Origin: AP-15 sp963698995
GTDB taxonomy: Bacteria > Pseudomonadota > Alphaproteobacteria > ATCC43930 > CGMCC-115725
Assembly: GCA_963698995.1 (NCBI GenBank)
Contig: CAVOTD010000046.1
Location: 186,001-250,000, forward strand
DNA length: 64,000 nucleotides
Reading direction: 5' to 3'
The translations under genes were made by a program, and so were the position numbers. The notes under the pieces were generated by a model. That model saw nothing but the letters and a program-made list of their open reading frames with translations, made no database searches and was not told where the DNA came from. Shown here piece by piece: positions 1 through 8,922 of the stretch; position 1 is the stretch's first letter, and every line of letters begins with the position of its first letter.

Positions 1-693
1 TATTGTCTCGCGCTCGCCGAGGGTCCGCCGCATTATGTCGCGCGGCGCGATGTTGACGACTTCCTGGTGTGGGCGACGCTTGGCATCGTGCTCGGGGGGC
101 GCATCGGCTACGTTCTGTTCTATAAACCCGAGTATTATTTCGATCATCCGATCGAGGCGCTCTACGTATGGCATGGCGGCATGTCGTTCCATGGCGGCGC
201 GCTCGGCGTGACAATAGCGATCATCTTGTTTACTCGGCGGCGCCGAATACCGCTCTTTGCTTTTTCCGACATCATTGTCGAGGCGATCCCGATCGGGCTG
301 TTTTTCGGCCGCATCGCTAATTTCATCAACGGCGAACTGTACGGGCGTCCGAGTAACGTTCCATGGGCAATGATTTTCCCAAATGGCGGCCCGGTTCCGC
401 GCCATCCGAGCCAGCTATACGAAGCGTTTTGCGAAGGAGCGCTGCTGTTTCTGATGCTTTTTGCAGCCGAACGGCTCCGCGCCCGGCAGCGCCCGGGAGT
501 CGTCACCGGATTGTTCCTGGTAGGGTACGCGGTCGCCCGCACGTCGGGCGAGTTCTTTCGCGAACCCGACCCGCAACTCGGTTTCTTGATCTTCGGAAGC
601 ACAATGGGCCAGCTTTTGTCGATCCCTTTGCTGATCGCCGGGATCCTGATCATCGCCTGGGCGCTGCGGGCGCCGGTCCCTGCCCGGTCGTGA
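1..693 (+). CDS. lgt: Prolipoprotein diacylglyceryl transferase Lgt (5' end cut by window)
   Basis: The frame is open from base 1, so the start codon lies upstream of the window; 230 residues are visible. Lgt is an inner-membrane enzyme that moves diacylglycerol from phosphatidylglycerol to the lipobox cysteine of prolipoproteins. Seen: the HGGMSFHGG motif, the Lgt signature FGRIANFINGELYGR followed by VPWAMIFP, RHPSQLYEA, and several hydrophobic membrane segments. A GTG at 67 is internal and is not the true start. The stop overlaps the next gene by 4 bases (GTGA), so lgt and midA are probably translationally coupled. The order lgt-midA-pgeF is common in alphaproteobacteria. Confidence 0.95.
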   Translation, partial: YCLALAEGPPHYVARRDVDDFLVWATLGIVLGGRIGYVLFYKPEYYFDHPIEALYVWHGGMSFHGGALGVTIAIILFTRRRRIPLFAFSDIIVEAIPIGLFFGRIANFINGELYGRPSNVPWAMIFPNGGPVPRHPSQLYEAFCEGALLFLMLFAAERLRARQRPGVVTGLFLVGYAVARTSGEFFREPDPQLGFLIFGSTMGQLLSIPLLIAGILIIAWALRAPVPARS

Positions 694-1814
694 CCGAGGC
701 GATCGCCGAAAAGATCGCGCGGCGGATTCGCGCGGAGGGACCGCTCACCATCGCCGCCTTCATGGCGATCGCGCTGCACGATCCCGACGCCGGGTATTAT
801 GCGACGCACGATCCGATTGGAGCGGAAGGCGATTTCACGACAGCGCCAGAGATCAGCCAGATCTTTGGCGAGCTGATCGGCGTGTGGTGCGGCGACTTGT
901 GGCAGCAAATCGGGCGGCCTGATCCGGTCGTCGTGGCGGAACTGGGCCCTGGCCGCGGCACCTTGATGAGCGACCTGCTGCGCGCCGTCGAGACGGTCCC
1001 GGGGTTTCGCCGGGCCGTGCGGCTTCATCTGGTCGAGGCGAGCCCGGTACTTCGCGCCGAGCAGGAACAGCGGCTCGGTCAATTCCGACCTGCCTGGGCG
1101 GGCCGGATCGAGGACCTGCCGGATGGCCCGCTGCTGCTGATCGCCAACGAGTTCCTTGATGCCCTGCCGATTCGGCAGTTCGTTCGCTGCGGTTTCCATT
1201 GGGCCGAGCGGATGGTCGTCCTTGATCGCGAGGGGAACTTCGCGGTTGCCGATGGCCGCGAAAATCCTGCCGCGGCCTTGCTGATTCCGGCGGGCCTTCG
1301 CAACAGCGCTCCCCGCACAATCGCCGAAATTTGCCCCGCCGCCCTCGTCTTGGCCAGCGCGATCGGCGCCCGGCTGGGGCGGCAGCCGGGTGCGGCCTTA
1401 TTCATCGATTACGGTCATTTCCCCAGCATGCCGGGCGCGACGCTTCGGGCCGTCTCGCAGCATCGGCTGGTTTCCCCGCTCGCCGCGCCGGGAACGGCAG
1501 ATCTCAGTGCCGCCGTTGATTTTGCCGCAGTGGCGGAGGCGGCGCAGAAGGCCGGCGCCGAAATCTACGGACCGGTAACCCAGGGCCGCTTTCTCGCGGT
1601 GCTGGGCGCAGAGCTGCGGTCAGCGGCGCTCGGCGCCCGGGCAACTGCGGGCCAGCGGCTGGTTCTCGAAAGCGGCGTCAGACGCTTGCTGGATCCGGCC
1701 GAGATGGGCGAAATCTTCAAGGTCCTCGCATTGGTTTCCCCCGGGCTGCCGCCGCCGGCGGGGTTTGACGGGTACGCTAGAGATAAAGGCAGCACTGCGG
1801 TGCCCAAGCCATGA
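690..1814 (+). CDS. midA: MidA/NDUFAF7-family SAM-dependent methyltransferase
   Basis: 374 residues from a GTG at 690 that overlaps the lgt stop. The family (DUF185, MidA in Dictyostelium, NDUFAF7 in human mitochondria) methylates an arginine of the NDUFS2 subunit during complex I assembly; the bacterial target is less well defined. Seen: the N-terminal family block ending GAEGDFTTAPEISQIFGELIG, the SAM-binding glycine loop AELGPGRGTLMSDLL near residue 90, LLIANEFLDALPIRQF, and a C-terminal FIDYGHFPS. Length is usual. The GTG start is preferred because homology begins just after it and upstream codons lie in lgt. It is followed by pgeF with an ATGA overlap. Confidence 0.92.
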   Translation: MTEAIAEKIARRIRAEGPLTIAAFMAIALHDPDAGYYATHDPIGAEGDFTTAPEISQIFGELIGVWCGDLWQQIGRPDPVVVAELGPGRGTLMSDLLRAVETVPGFRRAVRLHLVEASPVLRAEQEQRLGQFRPAWAGRIEDLPDGPLLLIANEFLDALPIRQFVRCGFHWAERMVVLDREGNFAVADGRENPAAALLIPAGLRNSAPRTIAEICPAALVLASAIGARLGRQPGAALFIDYGHFPSMPGATLRAVSQHRLVSPLAAPGTADLSAAVDFAAVAEAAQKAGAEIYGPVTQGRFLAVLGAELRSAALGARATAGQRLVLESGVRRLLDPAEMGEIFKVLALVSPGLPPPAGFDGYARDKGSTAVPKP

Positions 1815-2578
1815 TCACACTTGGTCTTCTCGCGAGGGACGCCGGCATTCGCCATGCCTTTTTCACCCGGCGCGGCGGGGTCAGCAACGGACCATATCAA
1901 TCTTTGAACTGCGGCTTCGGCTCGGGGGACGCACCAGAGAGCGTGGCGCGGAACCGGGCGATCGCGATGCGACGACTGGGCCTCCCGGCCGATCGGCTGG
2001 TGACCTGTTATCAGGTTCATAGCGCGACGGTGGTTAACGTGGAGAACCCCTGGCCCTGCGAGGGGGCGCCGCGGGCTGACGCGATGGTTACCCGACGACC
2101 CGATATCGCGCTCGGTGTGCTTACCGCCGATTGCGCCCCGATCCTGCTCCACGATCCGGTTGCCAAGGTCATCGGCGCCGCCCATGGCGGCTGGCGCGGT
2201 GCGCTCGGCGGCGTCGTCGAGGCGGCACTCGAGCGCATGGAAGCACTGGGCGCCGAACGCTCCCGGATCCGCGCCGGGATCGGACCGTGCATCGCCGCGA
2301 GCTCCTACGTGGTCGGACCGGAATTTCCGCAGGAATTTCTCGCCGAGGACTCGGCTAGCGCTTGTTATTTCAGCTCCGCCTTGCGCACCGGCCATTTCAT
2401 GTTCGATCTGCCCGGTTACATCGAGCACCGGCTGGTTCGGGCCGGCATCACGATCGTCGAGCGTGCTCCTCACGACACGGTTGCCGACGAGCCGCGCTTG
2501 TTCAGCTATCGGCGCGCCTGCCTGCGCGGCGAACAGTCATATGGGCGCGGCCTTTCCGCAATCGTGCTCAACCGGTAG
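1811..2578 (+). CDS. pgeF: Peptidoglycan editing factor PgeF (YfiH/DUF152, laccase-like fold)
   Basis: 255 residues, ATG overlapping the midA stop (ATGA). PgeF is a zinc-dependent cytosolic enzyme that removes wrongly incorporated amino acids from UDP-MurNAc precursors; members were formerly called polyphenol oxidases. Seen: FTRRGGVSNGPYQSLN at the N terminus, YQVHSATV (His ligand), TADCAPILL (Cys ligand), AHGGWRGALGG (His ligand) and GIGPCIAASSY. All metal-ligand motifs are present. It lies third in a tightly overlapping lgt-midA-pgeF operon, all of which serve envelope or respiratory-complex maturation. Confidence 0.93.
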   Translation: MITLGLLARDAGIRHAFFTRRGGVSNGPYQSLNCGFGSGDAPESVARNRAIAMRRLGLPADRLVTCYQVHSATVVNVENPWPCEGAPRADAMVTRRPDIALGVLTADCAPILLHDPVAKVIGAAHGGWRGALGGVVEAALERMEALGAERSRIRAGIGPCIAASSYVVGPEFPQEFLAEDSASACYFSSALRTGHFMFDLPGYIEHRLVRAGITIVERAPHDTVADEPRLFSYRRACLRGEQSYGRGLSAIVLNR

Positions 2579-2600
2579 GCGCCCCTTCCTCGGCAGACAA

Positions 2601-3503
2601 GTGCATTCCTTGCCGCAAGTGCCCTATTTGATCCTTTTCGTCGTTTGCGTGGCCGTGGTTTTGCTGTTCGCGGGTTGCCAACCTTTGCCGCACCCGTTCG
2701 CTGACGATGTACCACCCCCAGGATCGCCGATGTTGTCGCTGCGCGACAGCACCAGCGTGACCATCGCTCCGATCGAGGGTATGCCACGGGCGACCGCCGA
2801 GAAACTCGGGCCCGCCATGGCGAGCGCGCTGCAGCAGCGCGAGATCGCGGCGAGTGATAAGACTGCAAGCATCGGCAGCTACGAACTCGTCGGCAGAATT
2901 CAGGAGATGGCGCCGGCAAAAGGCATAGCCGCACTGGTGGCACTTTGGGAGCTGCGCGATTCTTCGGGCCAGCGCCTTGGCGAGCGCGTCGAGCGCCTGG
3001 AGGCCCCGGCGGCAGAATGGGAGGGTGGGAACGACGAAGCGGTAGCGCGCTTGGCTGCCGCGAGCGCCGCCGAGCTCGCTGCCCTGCTACAGGACGATGC
3101 CCCGACAGAAGCCGAAATCGGCGGGCGTACGCGGCTTTTGATCGGGGCCGTCACAGGCGCCCCCGGGGATGGCGGAGAGGCGCTGGCCAGCGCGATCAAG
3201 CAAATCCTGCAGAAGCAGGATCTGGCGATCATCACCGATCCGCAAGCCAAGGCTGATCTCGTCCTCGACGTCGAGGTCGCCGTCGCGAAGCCGAAAGCGG
3301 GGAAACAGAACGTCAAGATCGTGTGGCATCTTCGCCGCAAGGACGGCGACGAGATTGGTACCGTCGGGCAGGAAAACGACGTTCCCGCCGGCCTGCTCGA
3401 CAGCGCCTGGGGCGATGTCGCGTACATGGTCGCCGTCTCGGCGCAAGACGGCATCATGCAGCTCGTCGCCCGCGGCGCGCCGCCACCTGACGGCAAGTCT
3501 TGA
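2601..3503 (+). CDS. Putative lipoprotein, function unknown
   Basis: 300 residues from a GTG at 2601; the alternative starts TTG 2610, GTG 2619 and TTG 2628 are also in frame and no strong ribosome-binding site separates them. The N terminus is a clear lipoprotein signal: a hydrophobic run then the lipobox LLFAGC with Cys about residue 26, followed by a proline-rich linker. The rest is soluble, mixed alpha/beta, with no motif I recognise. The segment near residue 175 (RLLIGAVTGAPGDGGEAL) starts what looks like a second repeat-like half. It sits between pgeF and prs. As a lipidated protein it would be a substrate of Lgt encoded 2 kb upstream. Confidence 0.8.
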   Translation: MHSLPQVPYLILFVVCVAVVLLFAGCQPLPHPFADDVPPPGSPMLSLRDSTSVTIAPIEGMPRATAEKLGPAMASALQQREIAASDKTASIGSYELVGRIQEMAPAKGIAALVALWELRDSSGQRLGERVERLEAPAAEWEGGNDEAVARLAAASAAELAALLQDDAPTEAEIGGRTRLLIGAVTGAPGDGGEALASAIKQILQKQDLAIITDPQAKADLVLDVEVAVAKPKAGKQNVKIVWHLRRKDGDEIGTVGQENDVPAGLLDSAWGDVAYMVAVSAQDGIMQLVARGAPPPDGKS

Positions 3504-3597
3504 GGCCGGAGGTTGCCTTACCGTCGGCGGGCTGTTAAATAACTGGCGAATGAAGCCGCGGACCGAACCCGACGGCACAGGCGGTTGTTACCCGATT

Positions 3598-4530
3598 ATG
3601 AAGATCCTTGCCTGCAACGGAAACCGGCCGCTCGCCGAGGCAATTTCCGACAGTCTCCGCCTGCCGCTGATGAAGGTCAGCGTGCGCCGTTTTTCGGATA
3701 TGGAGGTATTTGTCGAGATCCACGAAAACGTGCGCGGCGAGGATGTTTTCGTGGTTCAGCCGACCTCTTACCCGGCAAACGACAATTTGATGGAGTTACT
3801 TGTCGCGCTCGACGCGCTGAAGCGCAGCTCGGCGCGCCGAGTGACCGCCGTCGTTCCTTATTACGGCTACGCCCGGCAAGACCGAAAATCGGGTCCGCGG
3901 ACCCCGATTTCGGCCAAGCTCGTCGCCAACATGATCACCGCGGCCGGCGCCGATCGCGTCCTGACGCTCGACCTCCACGCCGGGCAGATCCAGGGCTTCT
4001 TCGACATCCCGACAGACAACCTTATCGCCGCGCCGGTTCTGGTGAAAGATATCCGGGAGCATCATTCGCGTCAGGATGTCGTGATCGTTTCACCCGATGT
4101 CGGCGGCGTGGTGCGCGCCCGCGACATCGCGCGGCGCCTCGACGCCGATCTCGTTATTGTCGACAAGCGTCGCGAACGGGCCGGGTTATCCGAGGTCGTC
4201 AACATCATCGGCGCAGTCGCCGGGCGCCGATGCATCCTGATCGACGACATCGTCGACACCGCCGGCACGCTGTGCAATGCGGCGGCGGCTTTGGTCGATG
4301 CCGGAGCTTCCAGCGTCTATGCCTATGTCAGCCATGGAGTGCTGTCGGGTGGCGCGGTTCCGCGGGTGATCGCCTCGCCAATCGAAATGCTGGTCATCAC
4401 CGACAGCATCGTCGCGACCGACGCGGTGTGCACGGCGCACAATATCCGTCAGCTGACAATTGCCCCGCTGATGGCCGAGGCGATCCAGCGCATCAGTGAC
4501 GAGCGGTCGGTCTCGAGCCTGTTTGATTGA
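3598..4530 (+). CDS. prs: Ribose-phosphate pyrophosphokinase
   Basis: 310 residues, normal for class I PRPP synthetase. It transfers pyrophosphate from ATP to ribose 5-phosphate, giving PRPP for purine, pyrimidine, histidine, tryptophan and NAD synthesis. Seen: N-terminal MKILACNGNRPLAEAI, the ATP-binding YYGYARQDRKS segment, the metal-binding LDLHAGQIQGFF, the regulatory-flexible-loop region and the PRPP-binding loop CILIDDIVDTAGTL. The ATG at 3598 fits homology; upstream in-frame codons are non-homologous. A 94-base gap separates it from the lipoprotein gene, so it may have its own promoter. Intact with no frameshift. Confidence 0.96.
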   Translation: MKILACNGNRPLAEAISDSLRLPLMKVSVRRFSDMEVFVEIHENVRGEDVFVVQPTSYPANDNLMELLVALDALKRSSARRVTAVVPYYGYARQDRKSGPRTPISAKLVANMITAAGADRVLTLDLHAGQIQGFFDIPTDNLIAAPVLVKDIREHHSRQDVVIVSPDVGGVVRARDIARRLDADLVIVDKRRERAGLSEVVNIIGAVAGRRCILIDDIVDTAGTLCNAAAALVDAGASSVYAYVSHGVLSGGAVPRVIASPIEMLVITDSIVATDAVCTAHNIRQLTIAPLMAEAIQRISDERSVSSLFD

Positions 4531-4535
4531 GTTTT

Positions 4536-4551
4536 GCGCCCGCCGGGGCGC
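4536..4551 (+). terminator. Possible hairpin after prs
   Basis: A perfect 6-bp stem (GCGCCC / GGGCGC) with a GCCG loop starts six bases after the prs stop. There is no T-run after it, so it is at best a weak or Rho-assisted terminator. rplY starts 111 bases further on and presumably has its own promoter. Confidence 0.25.
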
Positions 4552-4662
4552 GAGCCGCGCCGCCAGTCCGGCCCGGGGCTGGTACTGATCCGATCCCGCC
4601 ATATCTTAAAGACAACCTCTCAAACTGGCCAACAATGCCGCCGTCATTAGGAGCGACGATCC

Positions 4663-5295
4663 ATGCCCGAGATAACAACCCTAAGCGCCGAACCGCGCGT
4701 CTCTGCCGGTAAGGGCGCTGCCCGGGCCACGCGCCGCGCTGGCCGTGTTCCTGGCATCATCTACGGCGACAACAAGGAACCGTTGCCGATCAGCGTCGAC
4801 CCGCGTGAATTGTCGCGCGCCCTAGCCCGTCGCGGCTTCTTCGCCACTCTGGTGGACGTGGCGGTCGAAGGGACCGTCCACCGCGCGCTGCCGCGCGATG
4901 TGCAATACCATCCGGCAACCGACGCGCCGCTGCATATCGACTTCATGCGCGTCGGCGGTCACACCCGCGTCACGGTGACCGTGCCGGTCGTCTTCGCCAA
5001 CCCCGAGATGTCGCCCGGCATTCGCCGCGGAGGCATTCTCAATATCGTCCGGCATGGCATCGAGCTGAACTGCCCGGTGGAGGGCATCCCTGACCGTCTG
5101 GTCGTCGACCTCAACGGGCTTGAGATCGGCGACAGCATCCATGTCAGCCGGATCATGATCCCGGAGGGCTGCCGGCCGACAATTACCGAACGCGACTTCA
5201 CGATCGCGAGTATCGCCGCCTCTTCGGCGGTGCGCGAGGAGGCGGCGGCAGCGGCAACGGCACCTCCCGCCGCCGAGCCCGCCGCCGCAAGCTGA
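4663..5295 (+). CDS. rplY: 50S ribosomal protein L25 (long CTC form)
   Basis: 210 residues. L25 binds 5S rRNA in the large ribosomal subunit; this is the long CTC type with an N-terminal 5S-binding domain and a C-terminal beta domain. Seen: GKGAARATRRAGRVPGIIYG near residue 18, the DFMRV segment near residue 95, FANPEMSPGIRRGG and RPTITERDFTIASI. The C terminus is an Ala/Pro-rich tail, usual in alphaproteobacteria. AGGAG 11 bases before the ATG is a good ribosome-binding site. The rplY-pth-ychF order is typical of alphaproteobacteria and suggests one transcription unit. Confidence 0.96.
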   Translation: MPEITTLSAEPRVSAGKGAARATRRAGRVPGIIYGDNKEPLPISVDPRELSRALARRGFFATLVDVAVEGTVHRALPRDVQYHPATDAPLHIDFMRVGGHTRVTVTVPVVFANPEMSPGIRRGGILNIVRHGIELNCPVEGIPDRLVVDLNGLEIGDSIHVSRIMIPEGCRPTITERDFTIASIAASSAVREEAAAAATAPPAAEPAAAS

Positions 5296-5339
5296 AGCCG
5301 CCAGCCGCGCGCGCTGCTGCCCAGCGGCGGCTCGCTTAA

Positions 5340-5948
5340 ATGCGCCTTTTGGTCGGCCTCGGCAATCCGGGTTCGCGCTATGCGCGGAACCGGCACAATA
5401 TCGGTTTTATGGCGGTCGAGGCGATCGCCCGGCGGCACGGATTCCCAGGCTTTCGCAGCCGCTTCAAAGGGGAACTCGCGGAAGGGTCGATCGCCGGCGA
5501 GCGCGTGATCTTGCTAAAGCCGCAAACCTATATGAACGCTTCCGGCGAGTCGGTCGGCGATGCCGCGCGATTCTACAAGATCCTCGACTCGGAGATCCTG
5601 GTCATTCATGACGAGATCGATTTGCGTCCGGGCAAGCTCAGGGCGAAACGCGGCGGCGGCAGTGCCGGGCATAATGGCCTGCGATCGATCGACGCCTTGG
5701 TGGGAGCGGATTACTGGCGGGTGCGGATCGGGGTGGGGCACCCGGGAGTGAAGGAGCTCGTCCAGCCTTACGTGTTGCAGAACTTCCCCGCCGAGGAGCT
5801 GACCGGCTGGGTCGAGCCGTTGCTCGAGGCGGTAGCGGAGACGGTTCCGCTCCTCTTTTCCGGGGCCCCGGACGCCTTCATGAGCGAGGTGGCGCGCCGC
5901 GTTGCGCCGCCGGAGGCCAGCACGCCGGACGGCCCCGCTCTGTCTTAG
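5340..5948 (+). CDS. pth: Peptidyl-tRNA hydrolase
   Basis: 202 residues. It cleaves the ester bond of peptidyl-tRNA released from stalled ribosomes, recycling tRNA. Seen: the signature GLGNPGSRYARNRHNIGF with its catalytic His, KPQTYMNASGESV, the HDEIDL aspartate that activates the His, and AGHNGLRSI. The C-terminal tail is somewhat longer than in E. coli. It is 44 bases after rplY and 17 bases before ychF, so it likely belongs to one operon with both. Confidence 0.96.
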   Translation: MRLLVGLGNPGSRYARNRHNIGFMAVEAIARRHGFPGFRSRFKGELAEGSIAGERVILLKPQTYMNASGESVGDAARFYKILDSEILVIHDEIDLRPGKLRAKRGGGSAGHNGLRSIDALVGADYWRVRIGVGHPGVKELVQPYVLQNFPAEELTGWVEPLLEAVAETVPLLFSGAPDAFMSEVARRVAPPEASTPDGPALS

Positions 5949-5965
5949 CCGGATCATTTGAACTC

Positions 5966-7066
5966 ATGGGTTTTAGTTGTGGCATTGTCGGATTGCCGAA
6001 TGTCGGCAAATCGACGCTCTTCAATGCGCTGACCGCAACCGCGGCGGCGGAGGCGGCAAATTATCCGTTCTGTACGATCGAGCCCAATGTCGGGCGGATC
6101 GCGGTCCCGGACGAACGACTAGCGGTATCCGCCCGCCTGGCAAAATCGGCAAAGATCATCCCGACCCAGCTCGAATTCGTCGATATCGCCGGGTTGGTCC
6201 GCGGAGCTGCTCGCGGCGAGGGGCTCGGCAATCAGTTCCTCGGACATATCCGCGAAGTCGACGCGATCGCGCATGTCCTGCGTTGCTTCCCCGATGACGA
6301 CGTCGTCCACGTCGAAGGCTCGGTCGATCCGATCCGCGACGCCGAGACGATCGAGACCGAGTTGATGCTTGCCGACCTCGAAAGCCTGGAAAGGCGCGCG
6401 CTGCAGATGGCGAAACGCGCGCGCGGCGGCGAGCGCGACGCGAAAGCGCAGCTCGAGCTGGTCGAAATGGTGCTCGCCGCGTTGCGTGCGGGCAGGCCGG
6501 CGCGTGATGTTGTCGTCGGACCCGAGCGGCAAGCGAGCCTGAGCGCGCTGCAATTGCTGAGCGCGAAGCCGGTTCTTTACCTTGCCAATGTCGACGAGGC
6601 GAGCGCGGCCGCGGGCAATAAGGAAAGCGCCCGCGTCGCCGAATATGCCGCCCGTCGCGGCGCCGGCTCGGTGGTGATCTCGGCGGCGATCGAAGCGGAG
6701 CTGGCGCAGCTCGCCGATGCCGACGAGAAGCGCGAGTTCTTGGCGACGCTCGGGCTGGACGAACCCGGTCTCAGCCGCGTCATTCGCGCCGGCTACAGGC
6801 TCCTCGATCTGGTGACGTTTTTTACCGTCGGACCGAAGGAAGCGCATGCCTGGACGGTCAAGCGGGGAAGCAAGGCGCCGCAGGCAGCGGGCCGCATCCA
6901 TACCGATTTCGAAAAAGGCTTCATCCGGTCGGAGACGATCGCCTACGCCGATTTTATCGCTTGCGGCGGCGAGCAGGGCGCGAAGGACGCCGGGCGGATG
7001 CGCCTGGAAGGCGCGGAGTATATCGTGCAAGACGGCGACATCATGCACTTCCGCTTCAACATCTAA
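5966..7066 (+). CDS. ychF: Redox-regulated ribosome-associated ATPase YchF (OBG family)
   Basis: 366 residues, typical length. YchF is a P-loop protein of the OBG family that prefers ATP and binds 70S ribosomes. Seen: Walker A GLPNVGKSTLFNAL at residue 7, G3 DIAGLVRGAARGEGLGNQFL, the altered G4 motif LANVDE that explains ATP preference, a helical insert and a C-terminal TGS domain (KRGSKAPQAAGRIHTDFEKG). Last gene of rplY-pth-ychF. A small GC hairpin (7077-7094) follows the stop. Confidence 0.97.
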   Translation: MGFSCGIVGLPNVGKSTLFNALTATAAAEAANYPFCTIEPNVGRIAVPDERLAVSARLAKSAKIIPTQLEFVDIAGLVRGAARGEGLGNQFLGHIREVDAIAHVLRCFPDDDVVHVEGSVDPIRDAETIETELMLADLESLERRALQMAKRARGGERDAKAQLELVEMVLAALRAGRPARDVVVGPERQASLSALQLLSAKPVLYLANVDEASAAAGNKESARVAEYAARRGAGSVVISAAIEAELAQLADADEKREFLATLGLDEPGLSRVIRAGYRLLDLVTFFTVGPKEAHAWTVKRGSKAPQAAGRIHTDFEKGFIRSETIAYADFIACGGEQGAKDAGRMRLEGAEYIVQDGDIMHFRFNI

Positions 7067-7076
7067 GACTTCTTAA

Positions 7077-7094
7077 CCCGCCGCCAGAGGCGGG
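7077..7094 (+). terminator. Possible hairpin after ychF
   Basis: CCCGCC and GGCGGG form a perfect 6-bp stem around a 6-base loop, 11 bases after the ychF stop. It lacks a following T-run, so termination is only a suggestion. Confidence 0.3.
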
Positions 7095-7234
7095 ACTTCC
7101 AGAGCTACGCTGCCGCCGAGATCCGTTCGGTCGCCAATCAACCGTCACGCAAACGTCATCATCCCGTCACCATGGCGCAACGCGCCGCGGCTCCAATGCC
7201 ACGCCTAAATTCTGGGCAATTTAAGGGATATCCG

Positions 7235-8896
7235 ATGCAAATTTGCCGCTGGTTTATGGCGAACTCTCGTCCGGCTACCGGGGCGGTCGGGCTCTGCCTC
7301 TTCGCGGCAGCGGGTTTTCCCGGGACGAGCCTGGCGGGTGACGCAGCTTCCAATACTGCTTCACCGATCGAGCATTTGGTCGTCATTTTCCAAGAAAACG
7401 TCTCGTTTGATCATTACTTTGCCACCTACCCGGTCGCCCTGAACCCGCCGAACGAGCCATCCTTCCACGCGCTCGACGACACGCCGACGGTAAACGGGCT
7501 GGGGACGCTGATCGATGGAAACCCCGCGGGCGGATTACTGACCCAAAACCCCAATGCCACTAACACTGCGGGCAACGGCGCCGATGCGATCAATCCATTT
7601 CGGTTCGACCGCTCGCAGGCATCAACCTGCGACCAGGATCATTCGTACGGCGACGAGCAGAAGGCCTTCGACCAAGGTCTGATGGATCTCTTTCCGGCCA
7701 GCGTCGGCGTCGGCGAAAACTCGGGCTGTGCCGCCGAGTTCGCCTATGGCAAGGGCAAGGGCCTGGTGATGGGATATTTTGACGGCAACGCCGTCACGGC
7801 GCTGTGGAACTACGCGCAACATTTCGCGATCAACGACAATTCCTACGGAACGACGTTCGGGCCATCGACGCCGGGTCTGCTCAATCTTGTCGCGGGCAAT
7901 ACCTACCCGGCGACACCGACCAGCGCCTCGACAAAAGTGGTGCCAAATAATTCAGGGCCGGGTGCACTGGTCGGCGATCTCGATCCAACAGGCGACGTCT
8001 GCTCCGGGACGCCGATGGTCCAACTTGGCGGCAAAAACATCGGCGACTTGCTGAACACACAAGGGGTAACGTGGGGTGCCTTCATGGGCGGCTTCGACCT
8101 GACCGTCAAGAACAGCGACGGCAGCACCGGCTGCAACCGACAGAGCCCAGCGACCCCAGCTAATGGCGGTGCCACCAAGGACTACATTCCGCATCACGCA
8201 TTCTTCCAATACTTCGCGTCGACGGCCAATCCGAACCATACCCGGCCAAGTTCGCCGAAGGCGATCGGCACGTCGAGCGACGGCGGCGCCAATCACCAAT
8301 ACGATCTCCACGATTTCTTCGACGCCGTCAGAGTGGGCAATCTGCCTGCGGTCAGTTTCCTGAAGGCGATTGCCGCCCAGGATGGGCACGCCGGCTATTC
8401 CGATCCGTTGCTGGAGCAGGATTTCCTGGTAAGGACCGTCAATTCGATCATCCTGTCGCCATTCTGGAAGAACACGGCGATTATCATCATGTACGATGAT
8501 TCGGACGGTTGGTACGATCACCAGATGAGCCCGGTCCTCAACTCATCGGCGGTTCTGAACAGCGCCTCGCCGGGAAATGGTGATCAGCTGAATGCGCCGG
8601 GCGTATGCGGTAATGGAGCGCCGCTCGACGGGATCCAAGGTCGTTGTGGCTATGGCCCGCGGCTTCCGCTACTGGTGATCTCGCCTTTCGCCAAGCCGAA
8701 CTTCGTCGACCACACACTGACCGATCAAAGCTCGGTCCTCCGCTTCATTGAGGAAAATTGGAGCACCGGGCAGATTGGCGGCGGGTCATTCGACGAACTC
8801 GCGGGCCCGCTTTGGAACATGTTCGACTTCGACGACCATGGCATTGGCCATCAGGCGAGCCAGCTCATTCTCGATCCGGCCACCGGTCAGCCTTGA
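7235..8896 (+). CDS. Secreted phosphoesterase (AcpA/phospholipase C family)
   Basis: 553 residues from ATG 7235, chosen because AAGGGA lies 8 bases upstream; an upstream ATG at 7172 would lengthen the leader. N-terminal signal peptide (GAVGLCLFAAAGFPGTSLAGD). The mature part is a phosphoesterase domain of the alkaline-phosphatase fold: EHLVVIFQENVSFDHYFATYP near residue 49, DQDHSYGDEQKAF, YGTTFGPSTPG, IIIMYDDSDGWYDHQMSP and LPLLVISPFAKPNFVDHT. These match the AcpA acid phosphatase/PLC family that cleaves phosphate mono- or diesters in periplasm or medium. The substrate cannot be told from sequence. Likely role: phosphorus scavenging. It stands alone, and its base composition looks less GC-rich than neighbours, which might mean acquisition. 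Confidence 0.88.
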   Translation: MQICRWFMANSRPATGAVGLCLFAAAGFPGTSLAGDAASNTASPIEHLVVIFQENVSFDHYFATYPVALNPPNEPSFHALDDTPTVNGLGTLIDGNPAGGLLTQNPNATNTAGNGADAINPFRFDRSQASTCDQDHSYGDEQKAFDQGLMDLFPASVGVGENSGCAAEFAYGKGKGLVMGYFDGNAVTALWNYAQHFAINDNSYGTTFGPSTPGLLNLVAGNTYPATPTSASTKVVPNNSGPGALVGDLDPTGDVCSGTPMVQLGGKNIGDLLNTQGVTWGAFMGGFDLTVKNSDGSTGCNRQSPATPANGGATKDYIPHHAFFQYFASTANPNHTRPSSPKAIGTSSDGGANHQYDLHDFFDAVRVGNLPAVSFLKAIAAQDGHAGYSDPLLEQDFLVRTVNSIILSPFWKNTAIIIMYDDSDGWYDHQMSPVLNSSAVLNSASPGNGDQLNAPGVCGNGAPLDGIQGRCGYGPRLPLLVISPFAKPNFVDHTLTDQSSVLRFIEENWSTGQIGGGSFDELAGPLWNMFDFDDHGIGHQASQLILDPATGQP

Positions 8897-8922
8897 GATT
8901 CGTAAGCCCACCCAGGCGTCGG

